64,000 nucleotides of DNA, taken from contig JAILFH010000099.1 in the NCBI GenBank assembly GCA_024697645.1, positions 18,863 through 82,862 on the forward strand, in the 5' to 3' direction. The stretch's first letter is position 1; the number at the start of each line of letters is the position of its first letter. The position numbers and the translations under genes are program-made. Origin of the DNA: Prevotella sp. (GTDB lineage Bacteria > Bacteroidota > Bacteroidia > Bacteroidales > Bacteroidaceae). Below the pieces are notes generated by a model that did no database searches, had not been told where the DNA came from, and saw only the letters and a program-made list of their open reading frames with translations. Positions 19,021-29,437 of this stretch are shown here, one piece after another.

Positions 19021-20958
19021 TTAGCGTCCAAGTAGGACGAGCAGGACATTGATGTCGGAGGGAGAAACTCCAGGTATGCGACTTGCTTGTGCAAGAGTTT
19101 CAGGGTCGATTCGCTGAAGTTTCTGACGGGCTTCGGTTGAGATTTCATGCAGCGAATTATAATCGAAACGGCCACGAATGCGGATGTTTTCCAAACGGTG
19201 CATCTTGTCGGCTACAAGTTTCTCACGCTCAATATAACCACGATATTTGATGTTGATTTCAGTTGCTTCTTCAATTTCCTCCTTGCGATTGGGAGAGGCT
19301 TCGATAGTTGCCTTCAGATCGGGGATGATTTCAGCCAGTTTGGCAATAGAAAGTTGTGGACGTGCAATGAGGTCGGAGACCTTACATCCGAACTGGAGTG
19401 GGGTAGTGCCTAGGGATTCCAAAGCACCATTGATAACGCGAGGTTTCACGGGTGTGTTCTCGCAGAAAGCAGTAATGCGCTCTATGTTTTCTTTCTTCTG
19501 CAACCACCAGTCGTAGCGTTCCCGAGAGGCTAAACCAAGTGCATAACTGCGCTCCGTAAGTCGTGCGTCAGCATCATCCTGACGAAGCAAGATTCGGTAT
19601 TCGGCACGAGAAGTAAACATGCGATAAGGCTCGTCGACCCCCTTGGTGACAAGGTCGTCAATTAGCACGCCGATATAGGCCTCGTCACGTCCGAGATAGA
19701 AGTATTTATCAGCCGAATTTTCTTCAGTGTTTTGGGTTTCTGAAGCGTCATTAACAACGGAATTCGACGAGAGCGACTGACTATAAATGGCTGCGTTTAC
19801 ACCTGCAACCAAACCCTGTCCTGCTGCTTCCTCATAGCCTGTGGTTCCATTCACCTGACCGGCAAAGAACAAACCGCGAATGAGTTTGGATTCGAGTGAG
19901 TGATTCAGTTGGGTCGGGTCAAAGAAATCGTATTCAATTGCGTAGCCTGGACGATAGACTTTCACGTCGCGAAGAGCAGGAATCTGCTTGAGGGCTTCAA
20001 TCTGAATATCAATCGGCATGCTCGACGAGAAACCATTGAGATACATTTCGTTGGTATCTGTTCCTTCGGGTTCGAGGAACAAGGGGTGTTGGTCTCGGTC
20101 GGGGAAAGTCACGAGTTTGGTCTCAATCGACGGACAATAACGGGGACCGATAGACTGAATCTGTCCGTTGTAGAGAGGAGAATCTTCCAGTCCAGAACGG
20201 AGTATCTCGTGAACGCGGGCATTGGTGTTCAGCAACCAGCAAGGCAACTGGGGTAGGGGACGCGCTTCACCCATGTAGGAAAACTTGTGGAAATCCTGTT
20301 CGCCGGGCTGTTCTTCAAGGTCTTCGAAGTGAACGCTGCGCTTGTCGATGCGGACGGGTGTTCCCGTCTTCATTCGGTCAGTACGAATACCCCATCGCGT
20401 AATGCTTTCCGTGAAATGGGGAACGGCAGGTTCGGCAATACGTCCACCCGGAACCATTCGCTTCCCTACGTGCATCAATCCATTGAGGAAAGTTCCAGCA
20501 GTGACGATAATACTCTTTGCTCGAATTTCCACCCCCCAAATGGTCTTGACGCCTATGGCCATACCGTTTTCTACAATCAGTTCGTCGGCTTGGTCTTGCC
20601 ATATATCGAGATTAGGAGTATGGTCGAGTGTTTCACGCCATTTCCAGATGAATTTCCCACGGTCGCATTGGGCCCTCGGGCTCCAAACCGCAGGACCTTT
20701 ACCGCGATTGAGCATTCTGAATTGGATAGCAGTAGCGTCGGTAACGCGTCCCATTTCGCCGCCAAGTGCATCTAACTCCCTGACTATCTGACCTTTAGCA
20801 ATACCACCAACGGCAGGATTACACGACATTTGTGCAATCTTGTTCATGTCCATTGTGACAAGGCATGTTTTGGCGCCCATACGAGCAGAGGCAACAGCAG
20901 CCTCACATCCTGCATGGCCACCGCCGATGATAATTACATCGTATTTCAATACAGTCAT
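19021..20958 (-). CDS. mnmG: tRNA uridine-5-carboxymethylaminomethyl modification enzyme MnmG
   Basis: 645 residues from the chosen ATG at 20956-20958 (MTVLKYDVIIIGGGHAGCEA); a TTG nine bases upstream is possible but unlikely. MnmG (GidA) works with MnmE to modify U34 of tRNAs reading NNA/NNG codons. The FAD dinucleotide-binding motif GGGHAGCEAA is near residues 13-22. CNPAVGGIAKGQIVRELDALGG and PRAQCDRGKF are diagnostic, and the C-terminal helical MnmE/tRNA-binding region (RIPGVSPSDINVLLVLL) is complete. It heads the cluster that runs to deoC and is divergent from the endonuclease gene. In many bacteria gidA lies near oriC, which agrees with the parS sites just downstream. Confidence 0.96.
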   Translation of the reverse strand: MTVLKYDVIIIGGGHAGCEAAVASARMGAKTCLVTMDMNKIAQMSCNPAVGGIAKGQIVRELDALGGEMGRVTDATAIQFRMLNRGKGPAVWSPRAQCDRGKFIWKWRETLDHTPNLDIWQDQADELIVENGMAIGVKTIWGVEIRAKSIIVTAGTFLNGLMHVGKRMVPGGRIAEPAVPHFTESITRWGIRTDRMKTGTPVRIDKRSVHFEDLEEQPGEQDFHKFSYMGEARPLPQLPCWLLNTNARVHEILRSGLEDSPLYNGQIQSIGPRYCPSIETKLVTFPDRDQHPLFLEPEGTDTNEMYLNGFSSSMPIDIQIEALKQIPALRDVKVYRPGYAIEYDFFDPTQLNHSLESKLIRGLFFAGQVNGTTGYEEAAGQGLVAGVNAAIYSQSLSSNSVVNDASETQNTEENSADKYFYLGRDEAYIGVLIDDLVTKGVDEPYRMFTSRAEYRILLRQDDADARLTERSYALGLASRERYDWWLQKKENIERITAFCENTPVKPRVINGALESLGTTPLQFGCKVSDLIARPQLSIAKLAEIIPDLKATIEASPNRKEEIEEATEINIKYRGYIEREKLVADKMHRLENIRIRGRFDYNSLHEISTEARQKLQRIDPETLAQASRIPGVSPSDINVLLVLLGR

Positions 20959-20981
20959 TTCTAACAAGGAGTTATTTCCTG

Positions 20982-20989
20982 CAAAAGTA
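20982..20989 (-). promoter_or_regulatory. Possible -7 box for mnmG
   Basis: Minus-strand TACTTTTG lies 24 bp upstream of the mnmG ATG. No good -33 box is visible at the expected spacing. Confidence 0.4.
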
Positions 20990-21064
20990 CAAAAAACTTT
21001 GGGAAAAACGTGAGTAGAATGTTAAAAACACGCTAAAAATGGCATTTTGAAGGGAAATAATCAT

Positions 21065-21092
21065 TTTGTTTGCGCAAATTTGAGTAATTTTG
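21065..21092 (+). promoter_or_regulatory. Possible promoter of the secreted-protein cluster
   Basis: TAATTTTG at 21085-21092 fits the -7 box. The nearest TTTG (21065-21068) is only 16 bp upstream, shorter than usual. The endonuclease ATG is 60 bp downstream. Confidence 0.45.
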
Positions 21093-21152
21093 CAGGCTGA
21101 ATCATTTTATAAGGTGTACTAACCCTAGTGAAAATAATAAAGAATTTAGATA

Positions 21153-23852
21153 ATGAGTAGACGTATATTCTCCATCACCCTCCTTTTGGTAGTGGTTCTA
21201 ATGAGTGCATGGGCACAGGGTCCGAATAGTTCGGGAACGTATTATTCTGCTGCAGACGGAAAATGCGGCGAAGCATTAAAAACGGCGCTTTATGGGATTA
21301 TTAAATCGCATACAAGTATTGGTTATGATAATCTTTACGAAAGCTATAGGGAAACAGATACAAGGAGTGATGGTTATGTGCGTGACTGGTATTCAAATAC
21401 GACTAATTATACTCATGTAACGGATAAGGCAGGTTCCTATTCTGCTGAAGGCGACTGTTATAATCGTGAACATAGCGTGCCCCAAAGTTGGTATGAAGAT
21501 TATGGTAATGTCAGTACTATTAAATGTGATATTGTTCATGTAATTCCCACTGATGGTTATGTAAATAATCGTCGAGGAAATTACCCTTTGGCAGAGGTAG
21601 GTACCGCGTCTTATACATCAAACAATAGTTATTGTAAATTGGGATCATGTTCTGTAAGTGGATATAGTGGAACGGTCTTTGAACCGAATGATGAAATAAA
21701 GGGCGATATGGCGCGCATCTATTTTTATATGGCCACGTGTTATGAGGATTATGTTGCCAAATGGGCCGGAAATGCCACAGCAAGTGCTGTTTTTGACGGA
21801 ACTACTTATCCTGCATTCAAAACCTGGTATTTGGATATGCTTATGCGTTGGTCGAAGGAAGACCCAGTCGATGCTGTAGAAATTGCTCGAAACAATGCAG
21901 TTTATGGAGAACAGGAAAATCGTAATCCATTCGTAGATTATCCAGGATTGGAGGATTATGTTTGGGGAGACAAAACGTCAACGGCTTTCTCTTATGATAA
22001 CTATGATGGTACAGGAACTTCGACAACTGTTGCAACTCCGACATTCTCGCCTGCAGGAGGAACTTATACGACAGCCCAGACGGTTACGATTAGTTGTTCG
22101 ACATCAGGTGCAACCATCTATTATACATTAGATGGCTCGACACCAACTTCATCAAGTTCGGAATATTCTTCTCCAATTACCATCAGCGAAACCACAACCC
22201 TCATGGCTATCGCTATTGCTAATGGAGAAAGTAGTAGTGTGAAAACAGCCACATATACCATCAATGAATCCGGTGGTGAAACGACTGGGGATGGAACGTT
22301 TATTTTCAATACAGATGAAGGTTTGGCAGCACTTGGATTGACAAAACCGCAGTCTGGTAACGGAACAAATATTACAACGTCTCTTGTCAGTGGTGGAGTT
22401 ACTTTGTCCACCACAGATGGTTCTACTGAGACACGAGTTTGGAATAGCAATGGAACAACAGACTTGCGTGTATATAAAAATGGTGGATCTGTGACGCTGT
22501 CATCTGATGCGGCTATTGTAAAAATAGAGTTCACAACACCAGATCTTTCTCTTGGGAACATTGGAGTAGACAATGGCGTATGGACAGGTGAGAGCAAAAG
22601 TGTTACCTTTACTGCAACAGCCACTACACGTATTAGCACCATTACGGTTACGCTTCAAACAGAGAGTACAAAGGAAGAGGTTTCAATGTCATTCTCACCA
22701 GAAATTGCTACAGCAACGATAGGAGAAGACTTTACAGAACCCACGCTAACCACCAATCCTTCTGGTCTTACTGTAACTTATACCAGTAGTAATGAATCAG
22801 TAGCAACTGTTAATTCCTCATCAGGTGAAGTGACCCTTATTGCTGCCGGTGAAACGACGATTACGGCTACATTTGCTGGTGATGATGCCTACAATTCTGG
22901 CTCTGCTTCCTATTTGCTGACAGTAGAAGACGCTGTTATCGAGAAGGAAGATGTTACAATGTCGTTCTCTCTGACTACAGCAACGGCAACGATAGGTGAA
23001 GACTTTACAGAACCCACATTAACGACAGATCCAACAGGCCTTACGGTAATTTATTCTAGCAGTAATGAGCAAGTGGCAACTGTAGATTCTTCTACAGGTG
23101 ACGTGACCCTTGTTGCATCTGGTGAAACGACTATTACAGCGACATTTGCTGGTAATGACAGTTATAATTCTGGCTCTGCTTCTTATGTGTTGACAGTGAA
23201 CAACGCTACTACAAGTGGTGAGACTCTGCTCTGGGAAAGTTTTAGTGGATATACTTTAGAAAATGACGGATCTACGGATATAACCCCATCAGATACAAAC
23301 CTTGATTACGACAATTGGAACACCTTCACAAAAGTATATTATGGAGGAAATGCCTGTGGTAAGATGAGTTCAGGTTCTGCTAATGGTACTATGTCAACAA
23401 ATAGTATTGAATTGGCAGGAAAAGGAACTTTGACTTTCAGTCTAAAGAAGTTTAAATCAGATAATGGTTCATTGGCGCTAACTGTTGATGGTGCAACATT
23501 AGATGCAAGTACATTTACGCCAACATCAAGCACAGACTGGATGGAATGCACGGTTAATTTAACCAATGCCAGTGGTAGTATTACACTGACATTTGCAGCA
23601 ACTAAACGCCTTTATATCGACGACATCAAACTTGTTTCAGCTAATGAGGAACAAACTTTGGTTGGCGACGTAAATAAGGATGGTGACGTTACAATTGCAG
23701 ATGTCACTGCTTTGGTGAATATTATCCTGGGCAAGGCTACAGAGGGAGATAGCAATAACTATGATTTCACTGCGGCAGATGTGAACACCGACGATGAAAT
23801 TACGATTGCTGATGTAACTGCACTCGTTAACATCATCCTGAATGATGAATAA
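21153..23852 (+). CDS. Secreted endonuclease I with Ig-like and dockerin modules
   Basis: 899 residues with a signal peptide (to about residue 22, VVVLMSAWAQ). The catalytic domain (about 25-285) is of the endonuclease I/NucM type: GDCYNREHSVPQSWYEDYG carries the metal-binding His region, followed by CDIVHVIPTDGYVNNRRGNYP. After it come a chitobiase C-terminal-like domain (about 292-370, TPTFSPAGGTYTTAQTV, ATIYYTLDGSTPT), a lectin-like beta region, two BIG-type Ig domains (about 510-690), a further beta-sandwich and a type I dockerin (two Ca loops, GDVNKDGDVTIADVTALVNI and ADVNTDDEITIADVTALVNI) at the very end. It probably degrades extracellular DNA for nutrients. The M6 gene at 29438 shares its chitobiase-like, BIG and dockerin modules. 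Confidence 0.9.
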   Translation: MSRRIFSITLLLVVVLMSAWAQGPNSSGTYYSAADGKCGEALKTALYGIIKSHTSIGYDNLYESYRETDTRSDGYVRDWYSNTTNYTHVTDKAGSYSAEGDCYNREHSVPQSWYEDYGNVSTIKCDIVHVIPTDGYVNNRRGNYPLAEVGTASYTSNNSYCKLGSCSVSGYSGTVFEPNDEIKGDMARIYFYMATCYEDYVAKWAGNATASAVFDGTTYPAFKTWYLDMLMRWSKEDPVDAVEIARNNAVYGEQENRNPFVDYPGLEDYVWGDKTSTAFSYDNYDGTGTSTTVATPTFSPAGGTYTTAQTVTISCSTSGATIYYTLDGSTPTSSSSEYSSPITISETTTLMAIAIANGESSSVKTATYTINESGGETTGDGTFIFNTDEGLAALGLTKPQSGNGTNITTSLVSGGVTLSTTDGSTETRVWNSNGTTDLRVYKNGGSVTLSSDAAIVKIEFTTPDLSLGNIGVDNGVWTGESKSVTFTATATTRISTITVTLQTESTKEEVSMSFSPEIATATIGEDFTEPTLTTNPSGLTVTYTSSNESVATVNSSSGEVTLIAAGETTITATFAGDDAYNSGSASYLLTVEDAVIEKEDVTMSFSLTTATATIGEDFTEPTLTTDPTGLTVIYSSSNEQVATVDSSTGDVTLVASGETTITATFAGNDSYNSGSASYVLTVNNATTSGETLLWESFSGYTLENDGSTDITPSDTNLDYDNWNTFTKVYYGGNACGKMSSGSANGTMSTNSIELAGKGTLTFSLKKFKSDNGSLALTVDGATLDASTFTPTSSTDWMECTVNLTNASGSITLTFAATKRLYIDDIKLVSANEEQTLVGDVNKDGDVTIADVTALVNIILGKATEGDSNNYDFTAADVNTDDEITIADVTALVNIILNDE

Positions 23853-23885
23853 TAACAACACATAATAATTAAACTAAAACTAACT

Positions 23886-26321
23886 ATGAAAAGAATTTGG
23901 TTGATCAGCATGGCACTTATGCTGATAACAGTTGTCGCTGAAGCCGTTCCAGCAAAACCCGGATTGAAGAAACTTCTAACTTTGGGTGATGGAACTAAGG
24001 TAGAAGCGACCCTCGTCGGCGACGAGCACGGGCATTATTGGCAGTCAATGGATGGACGAACTTTTGTTCGCCGTGTGTCTGCAAACATCTATGATGAAAC
24101 CAATGTGGAACCTTTGAAGGCGATTGCTTCCGAGCGTCGAAAAGAGGTAAATGAACAACGTGCTGCCCGTATGCAAAAACGTAAGAAGGTCGGCGATTTC
24201 GGGGATTATTTTGGTGTGAAGCGCGGGCTGATTATCTTGGTCAATTTCTCGGACGTACAGTTTGGAAGGTCGCATGACAAGCATCTTTATGAGCGTATCG
24301 CCAATGAGAAGAATTTCCACGAGGGTGAATTCGTCGGTTCCATGTATGACTATTTCTATGCACAGAGTGAAGGGCAGTTTGAACTGCTTTTCGACGTAGT
24401 GGGACCTGTCACTGTTTCAAGAGGTCAGGCATACTATGGCGGTAACGATTATCGGGGAAACGATCGCCATCCAGGTGAGATGGCCCGCGAGGCATGTATC
24501 TTGGCCGATCAGTATGTTAATTATGCCGATTACGACTGGGATGGAGATGGAGAAGTAGACCAGGTCTATTTGGTCTATGCTGGAAAAGGCGAAGCCGATG
24601 GTGGATCTGACGATACCATTTGGCCCCATGCTTGGGATTTAAGATCGGCTACGGGCAGTTCGCTCCAACTCGATGGTATGCGCGTGAGCACTTACGCCTG
24701 CGGTGGAGAACTCGATGGTCAGACCGGTCGTGTTGGTGGAATTGGTACCATGTGCCATGAGTTCAGTCACTGTTTGGGTTATCCCGACTTCTATGACACC
24801 GACTACTCTGGTGGACAGGGTATGTCGTATTGGGATTTGATGGATTCCGGTTCCTATAATGGCGGTGGTTATCGACCAGCAGGATATACCAGTTATGAAC
24901 GCTGGGTAGTTGGATGGAAAGAGCCTATAGAACTTGTTGACAGCATTTCTGTCGATAGTGTTCAAGCATTGCAAGATGGTGGTGACACCTACGTTATCTA
25001 TAACGATGGTAATCGAAACGAATATTTCCTGCTGGAGAATCGCCAGCATGTGGGATGGGACAAAGATGTTCCTGGTGAAGGACTGCTTATATTGCATGTT
25101 GACTATAGCCGTTCATCGTGGAACAGAAATTCCCCCAATAATTCACCAAGTCATCAGCGCATGACGTGGATTCCTGCCGATGGAAGTTACCAATCCGCAT
25201 ATAGCGGAAATTCAAAATATTATACTTACTCGGGTATGGTTCATGACACTTATCCCTCGGGTAGCAATAATAGTTTCGGTAATGATACACGTCCAGCAGC
25301 AAAACTCTACAATGAGAATGTTGATGGCACCAAATTGCTCAATAAACTGGTCTACGACATCAAGCAGAACAAGGACGGATCGGTTTCGTTCTCTTTCCTG
25401 AACAACAACGGCTATTGGGGTCCGATTCAGCCAACAGGCGATGGTGAGTTTGTCCGCATCACAGAGAGCCGTCAGATTTCAGAAGCCAATACCTATCTGC
25501 TCGTTTATGAAAAGTCGGAGGAAGAAGCACGTGTCTATAGTGGTGTAAACAATAACTTTGGACAGGCAGTAACACTTCCACTTGATGGTTATACTATCAA
25601 TAATACAGGCGGGAAAGCCCATGAACTTAGATTCAAAAAAGCAGGCGAAAAGACTTGGTATATCCTTGATGGCGACTCCTATCTGTGCTTTAATGGGCGC
25701 ACCAACACGTTGTTGTTGGCCAGTGATTCTGATGAGGCAGGTGTAAAATGGAAGATTACTCAGGAATCAATCATCAATACTGACTATTCATTCATCGGCA
25801 TACGCATACAATATAACGACAATTCAGGAAAGCGTCATTTTGCTTGCTGTACGGGTAAGGAAAAAGATGTCGTCCTTTATGTGAAAGCCGCCTCAGCACA
25901 GGAACCACAAGATGCAGAATTGGCATTTGAGCCAACGATTGTTGACGTGGAGCAGGGAACTTCTTCTTTTGAACAGCCCGTGCTGCAGAATCCACACAAT
26001 CTTCCCGTTGTCTATGCATCAAGCAATGAGCAGTTGGCAACGGTTGATCAAAACACGGGAGAAGTAACCCTTGGAACCGAAACGGGCACTGTCGTCATCA
26101 GTGCAACCTTCGATGGTAACGACGAATATCTGGAGCAATCCGTGAGTTACGTTATCAATATCATCGAAAAGCAGGATGTAGGTATTGGCGAACTTAAGAC
26201 ATCGAAACGTTCTTTGCAGCCAACGGTTATCTACGACTTGCAAGGCAGAAAGATGAGTGACTATGCCCATTTGAAGCCAGGTATCTATATTATTGGTCGA
26301 CAGAAAATAGTGGTCAGATAG
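23886..26321 (+). CDS. M6 family metalloprotease, paralog 1
   Basis: 811 residues with a signal peptide ending near VVAEA. A propeptide-like block (KKLLTLGDGTKVEATLVGDEHGHYW) is shared by all three paralogs. The M6 (immune inhibitor A-like) catalytic motif is HEFSHCLGYPDFYD, with His291, Glu292, His295 and the third ligand Asp. DYDWDGDGEVDQV just before it looks like a Ca-binding loop. One BIG-like domain (about 680-760) and the terminal tail VIYDLQGRKMSDYAHLKPG...IIGRQKIVVR follow. The tail resembles short type IX secretion sorting signals of Prevotella. Likely a secreted or surface protease; target unknown. It lies 33 bp after the endonuclease gene, with no terminator between. Confidence 0.92.
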   Translation: MKRIWLISMALMLITVVAEAVPAKPGLKKLLTLGDGTKVEATLVGDEHGHYWQSMDGRTFVRRVSANIYDETNVEPLKAIASERRKEVNEQRAARMQKRKKVGDFGDYFGVKRGLIILVNFSDVQFGRSHDKHLYERIANEKNFHEGEFVGSMYDYFYAQSEGQFELLFDVVGPVTVSRGQAYYGGNDYRGNDRHPGEMAREACILADQYVNYADYDWDGDGEVDQVYLVYAGKGEADGGSDDTIWPHAWDLRSATGSSLQLDGMRVSTYACGGELDGQTGRVGGIGTMCHEFSHCLGYPDFYDTDYSGGQGMSYWDLMDSGSYNGGGYRPAGYTSYERWVVGWKEPIELVDSISVDSVQALQDGGDTYVIYNDGNRNEYFLLENRQHVGWDKDVPGEGLLILHVDYSRSSWNRNSPNNSPSHQRMTWIPADGSYQSAYSGNSKYYTYSGMVHDTYPSGSNNSFGNDTRPAAKLYNENVDGTKLLNKLVYDIKQNKDGSVSFSFLNNNGYWGPIQPTGDGEFVRITESRQISEANTYLLVYEKSEEEARVYSGVNNNFGQAVTLPLDGYTINNTGGKAHELRFKKAGEKTWYILDGDSYLCFNGRTNTLLLASDSDEAGVKWKITQESIINTDYSFIGIRIQYNDNSGKRHFACCTGKEKDVVLYVKAASAQEPQDAELAFEPTIVDVEQGTSSFEQPVLQNPHNLPVVYASSNEQLATVDQNTGEVTLGTETGTVVISATFDGNDEYLEQSVSYVINIIEKQDVGIGELKTSKRSLQPTVIYDLQGRKMSDYAHLKPGIYIIGRQKIVVR

Positions 26322-26414
26322 AAATCCTCACGGTCTTTTGGGTCGAAAGAAATATAGAAGGTGCGGTGTCACTGGAAAGGTTCAAACGAATAATAAACGA
26401 AACGAAAAAGAAAG

Positions 26415-29399
26415 ATGAAGAAAGCAATATTGAGCATCATTATGATATTGGCTGCGGTTAGCGTAAGTGCTGTTCCTGCTAAGCGAGGTGTCATCCGCAC
26501 ACTGACACTTAGTGACGGAACAACTGTCTCTGCTCGCCTCGTTGGTGATGAACACGGCCACTACTGGCTGTCGCAGGATGGGCGTGCGTTTATCTCAACA
26601 GGCAATCAGGCAGTAGACAGTCAGGACATCTTCCAGCAAGTCAGTTTGGAGGCCATCTCCCAGCGTGCAGATATACGTCGTACTCAGTCGAATGCCCGTC
26701 GTGCCAAACGACTGAGTTCACCCAAGCGCGTGGGTGAGTATGGTGACTATACTGGTTCAAAGAAAGGGCTTATCATCTTGGTCAATTTCACGAACGTAAC
26801 CTTTCAGGACAGAAACAATAAAAGTCTTTTTGAGCGCATTGCCAACAACGAGAATTTTTCTTATGGCAACTTCGTAGGTTCTATCCACGACTATTTCTAT
26901 GACCAAAGCGAAGGTCAGTTCGACTTGACTTTTGATGTAGCAGGTCCATATAATGTTTCTCACACTCAGTCATATTATGGTGGCAACGATAGTGATGGCA
27001 ACGACAAACATCCTGCAGAGATGGTCATTGAGGCTTGTCAGTTGGCAGATGCCGACGTAAACTTTGCCGATTATGACTGGAATGGCGACGGCTATGTTGA
27101 TCAAGTCTACGTTATCTATGCAGGAAAAGGTGAAGCCGATGGGGGCGGTTCGAATACCATCTGGCCCCATGAGTGGGATTTGGAATCGGCGGCCTATTAT
27201 GGTGATGGACTTGGAGCGCAGAAGTTCGACGATATGTGGGTCAATACCTATGCCTGTGGAAGTGAACTCAATGGTTCTTCACAGATTTGCGGCATTGGCA
27301 CGATGTGTCATGAGTTCAGCCATTGTCTTGGTTTCCCCGATTTCTATGATACAGGAGATGAGGGCAGTCGTGGAATGGACGTATGGGACCTGATGGATGT
27401 AGGTTCCTACAATGGCAATGGTTATCGTCCAGCAGGCTACACTAGTTATGAGCGCTGGATGGCAGGATGGAAGACACCTATCGAGTTGAATGAGGATACA
27501 TTGGAGGTTACGGGTATGAAGTCTTTGCAGGAAGGTGGTGAGAGTTACATCATCTATAATGATGGAAACAAAGACGAATACTATTTGCTCGAAAACCGTC
27601 AGAAGGTTGAGTGGGATAAAGGACTTCCTGGTGAGGGACTCCTTATCTTGCATGTCGACTATGATCAGGAAGCGTGGTACTATAATACTGTCAATAATAC
27701 TTATAATCATCAGCGTATGACGTGGGTGGCAGCAGACAATAAATATCAGACCAGTTATGGTTATATCTCGGAGTCTGGTATGGCGAACGACCCATTCCCC
27801 TATGGCGAAGTGAATAGTTTTGGCAACAATACTACCCCTGCTGCGACACTTTTCAATAATAATACCGATGGGACTAAATTTCTCAACAAACTCGTCTATG
27901 ATATTACGAAGAATGACGATGGAACCATCGATTTTAAATATCTGAAGGGTGCTGAGCCTCCTGCTATCGTAACTGGTGACGGTGAATATCGTCGCGTAGT
28001 TTCTACTGACGAACTCACGGAAGACGCCAGTTATCTCATTGTCTATGAGGCATCGTCATCAGAAGGAACTGCCTATGCGGGAGTTACTACTGGAAGCACA
28101 AGTTATGGACAGAAGGTGGATGTGGAAATCAACGGTTATACCATTGATATTGATAGCATATCTGCCCAGCCAGTAAAGTTGAAGAAGGCTGGCGATGATA
28201 CTTGGTATATCCTTGATGATACCTACTATCTCTGTTACGAGAGTGGTAATTCGCTCGACAAGAATCCTATCTGCGATGGAAAAGGATTCACGTGGACCAT
28301 TGAACCAACTTCCATTACGAACACGGACTATGCTTCCTATAACCGTCGCTTGCAATACAACAAGTCGAGCAATGCGCAGCGATTTGCCTGCTACAGAGGA
28401 ACTCAGCAGGATGTAGTTCTCTATATGAAGGCAGAAGACCCTGACGCTCGTAAGGATCCCGAATTGGCTTTCGACAAATTGAATGTTACGGCTTTTGCAG
28501 AGACAGTTGATTTTGAGGAACCCACTTTGCAGAATCCCAATAATTTGGAAGTTGTCTATACTTCCGACAATGAGTCTTTGGCTACTGTTGATGCAAATAC
28601 TGGTGAGGTGATGATTGGCTCTGACGCTGGCGAAGTGATTATCACTGCTTCTTTCGGTGGTGATGAAACTTACAAACCAGGTTGGGCACGCTATCGTATC
28701 ACGGTTACAAAAAAGGAAGAAGCCGACCTTTCTTTCCCCGTTAATGAAGTAACGGTTGAGGCTGAAACGGCAGACTTTGAGGAACCCGTATTACAGAATC
28801 CTCATGATTTGGAAGTTTCCTATTCTTCGAGTAACGAACTGCTGGCTACCGTTGATGCAAAGACGGGTGAGGTAACGATTGGTTCAGAGGCAGGCACGCT
28901 TATTATTACTGCTTATTTTGAAGGAAATGAAGCCTTTAAAGCGGGTTCTGCAAGTTATCAACTTATCATTACCGAAAAGACGATTGTGAAGGAAGACGCC
29001 GACCTCTCTTTCCTTGTTAATGAAGTAACGGTTGAGGCTGAGACTGCCGATTTTGAGGAGCCTGTTCTGCAGAATCCTCATGAACTTGAGGTTTCTTATT
29101 CTTCAAGTAATGAACTGTTGGCTACTGTTGATGCTCAGACTGGTGAGGTGACGATTGGCTCAGAGCCAGGCACGCTTATTATTACGGCTTTGTTCCATGG
29201 TAATGACTATTTCAATGAAGGTTCTGCCTCTTACACGATTAATATCGCCGAGAAGCAGGATGTTGGTATAGAGTCTATCATATCAAAGATTCCTACTGAG
29301 GTCGTAATCTACGACTTGCAAGGCCGACGTCTGACCGAGAAGGTTCAGTTAAAGCCTGGACTTTACATCATCGGTGGCAAGAAGGTAGTTGTCAAATGA
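26415..29399 (+). CDS. M6 family metalloprotease, paralog 2
   Basis: 994 residues with a signal peptide (MKKAILSIIMILAAVSVSA). The active-site motif HEFSHCLGFPDFYD begins at His299, and the Ca-loop-like DYDWNGDGYVDQV precedes it. It shares most of its first 560 residues with the genes on each side. The C-terminal part has three BIG-like domains, the last two almost identical (see repeat at 28722), then the tail VVIYDLQGRRLTEKVQLKPG...IIGGKKVVVK. The stop codon overlaps the extended reading frame of paralog 3, whose true start is 39 bp later. Tandem duplication followed by domain gain is the simplest reading. Confidence 0.92.
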   Translation: MKKAILSIIMILAAVSVSAVPAKRGVIRTLTLSDGTTVSARLVGDEHGHYWLSQDGRAFISTGNQAVDSQDIFQQVSLEAISQRADIRRTQSNARRAKRLSSPKRVGEYGDYTGSKKGLIILVNFTNVTFQDRNNKSLFERIANNENFSYGNFVGSIHDYFYDQSEGQFDLTFDVAGPYNVSHTQSYYGGNDSDGNDKHPAEMVIEACQLADADVNFADYDWNGDGYVDQVYVIYAGKGEADGGGSNTIWPHEWDLESAAYYGDGLGAQKFDDMWVNTYACGSELNGSSQICGIGTMCHEFSHCLGFPDFYDTGDEGSRGMDVWDLMDVGSYNGNGYRPAGYTSYERWMAGWKTPIELNEDTLEVTGMKSLQEGGESYIIYNDGNKDEYYLLENRQKVEWDKGLPGEGLLILHVDYDQEAWYYNTVNNTYNHQRMTWVAADNKYQTSYGYISESGMANDPFPYGEVNSFGNNTTPAATLFNNNTDGTKFLNKLVYDITKNDDGTIDFKYLKGAEPPAIVTGDGEYRRVVSTDELTEDASYLIVYEASSSEGTAYAGVTTGSTSYGQKVDVEINGYTIDIDSISAQPVKLKKAGDDTWYILDDTYYLCYESGNSLDKNPICDGKGFTWTIEPTSITNTDYASYNRRLQYNKSSNAQRFACYRGTQQDVVLYMKAEDPDARKDPELAFDKLNVTAFAETVDFEEPTLQNPNNLEVVYTSDNESLATVDANTGEVMIGSDAGEVIITASFGGDETYKPGWARYRITVTKKEEADLSFPVNEVTVEAETADFEEPVLQNPHDLEVSYSSSNELLATVDAKTGEVTIGSEAGTLIITAYFEGNEAFKAGSASYQLIITEKTIVKEDADLSFLVNEVTVEAETADFEEPVLQNPHELEVSYSSSNELLATVDAQTGEVTIGSEPGTLIITALFHGNDYFNEGSASYTINIAEKQDVGIESIISKIPTEVVIYDLQGRRLTEKVQLKPGLYIIGGKKVVVK
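28722..29255 (+). repeat. Duplicated BIG-like domain in M6 paralog 2
   Basis: Two consecutive domains starting at 28722 and 28998 (period 276 bp, 92 codons) are almost identical in protein (both contain VNEVTVEAETADFEEPVLQN and SSSNELLATVDA) and highly similar in DNA. The preceding domain at about 28450 is more diverged. This points to a recent in-frame duplication. Confidence 0.85.
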
Positions 29400-29437
29400 T
29401 GCTATTCCGCTCGTATATTCAATTTAAAGACTATAAA

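Noticed and set aside
29396..29437. Upstream start for M6 paralog 3
   Set aside because: The extra 14 residues precede and spoil a clean signal peptide; the ATG at 29438 gives the standard N-terminus.
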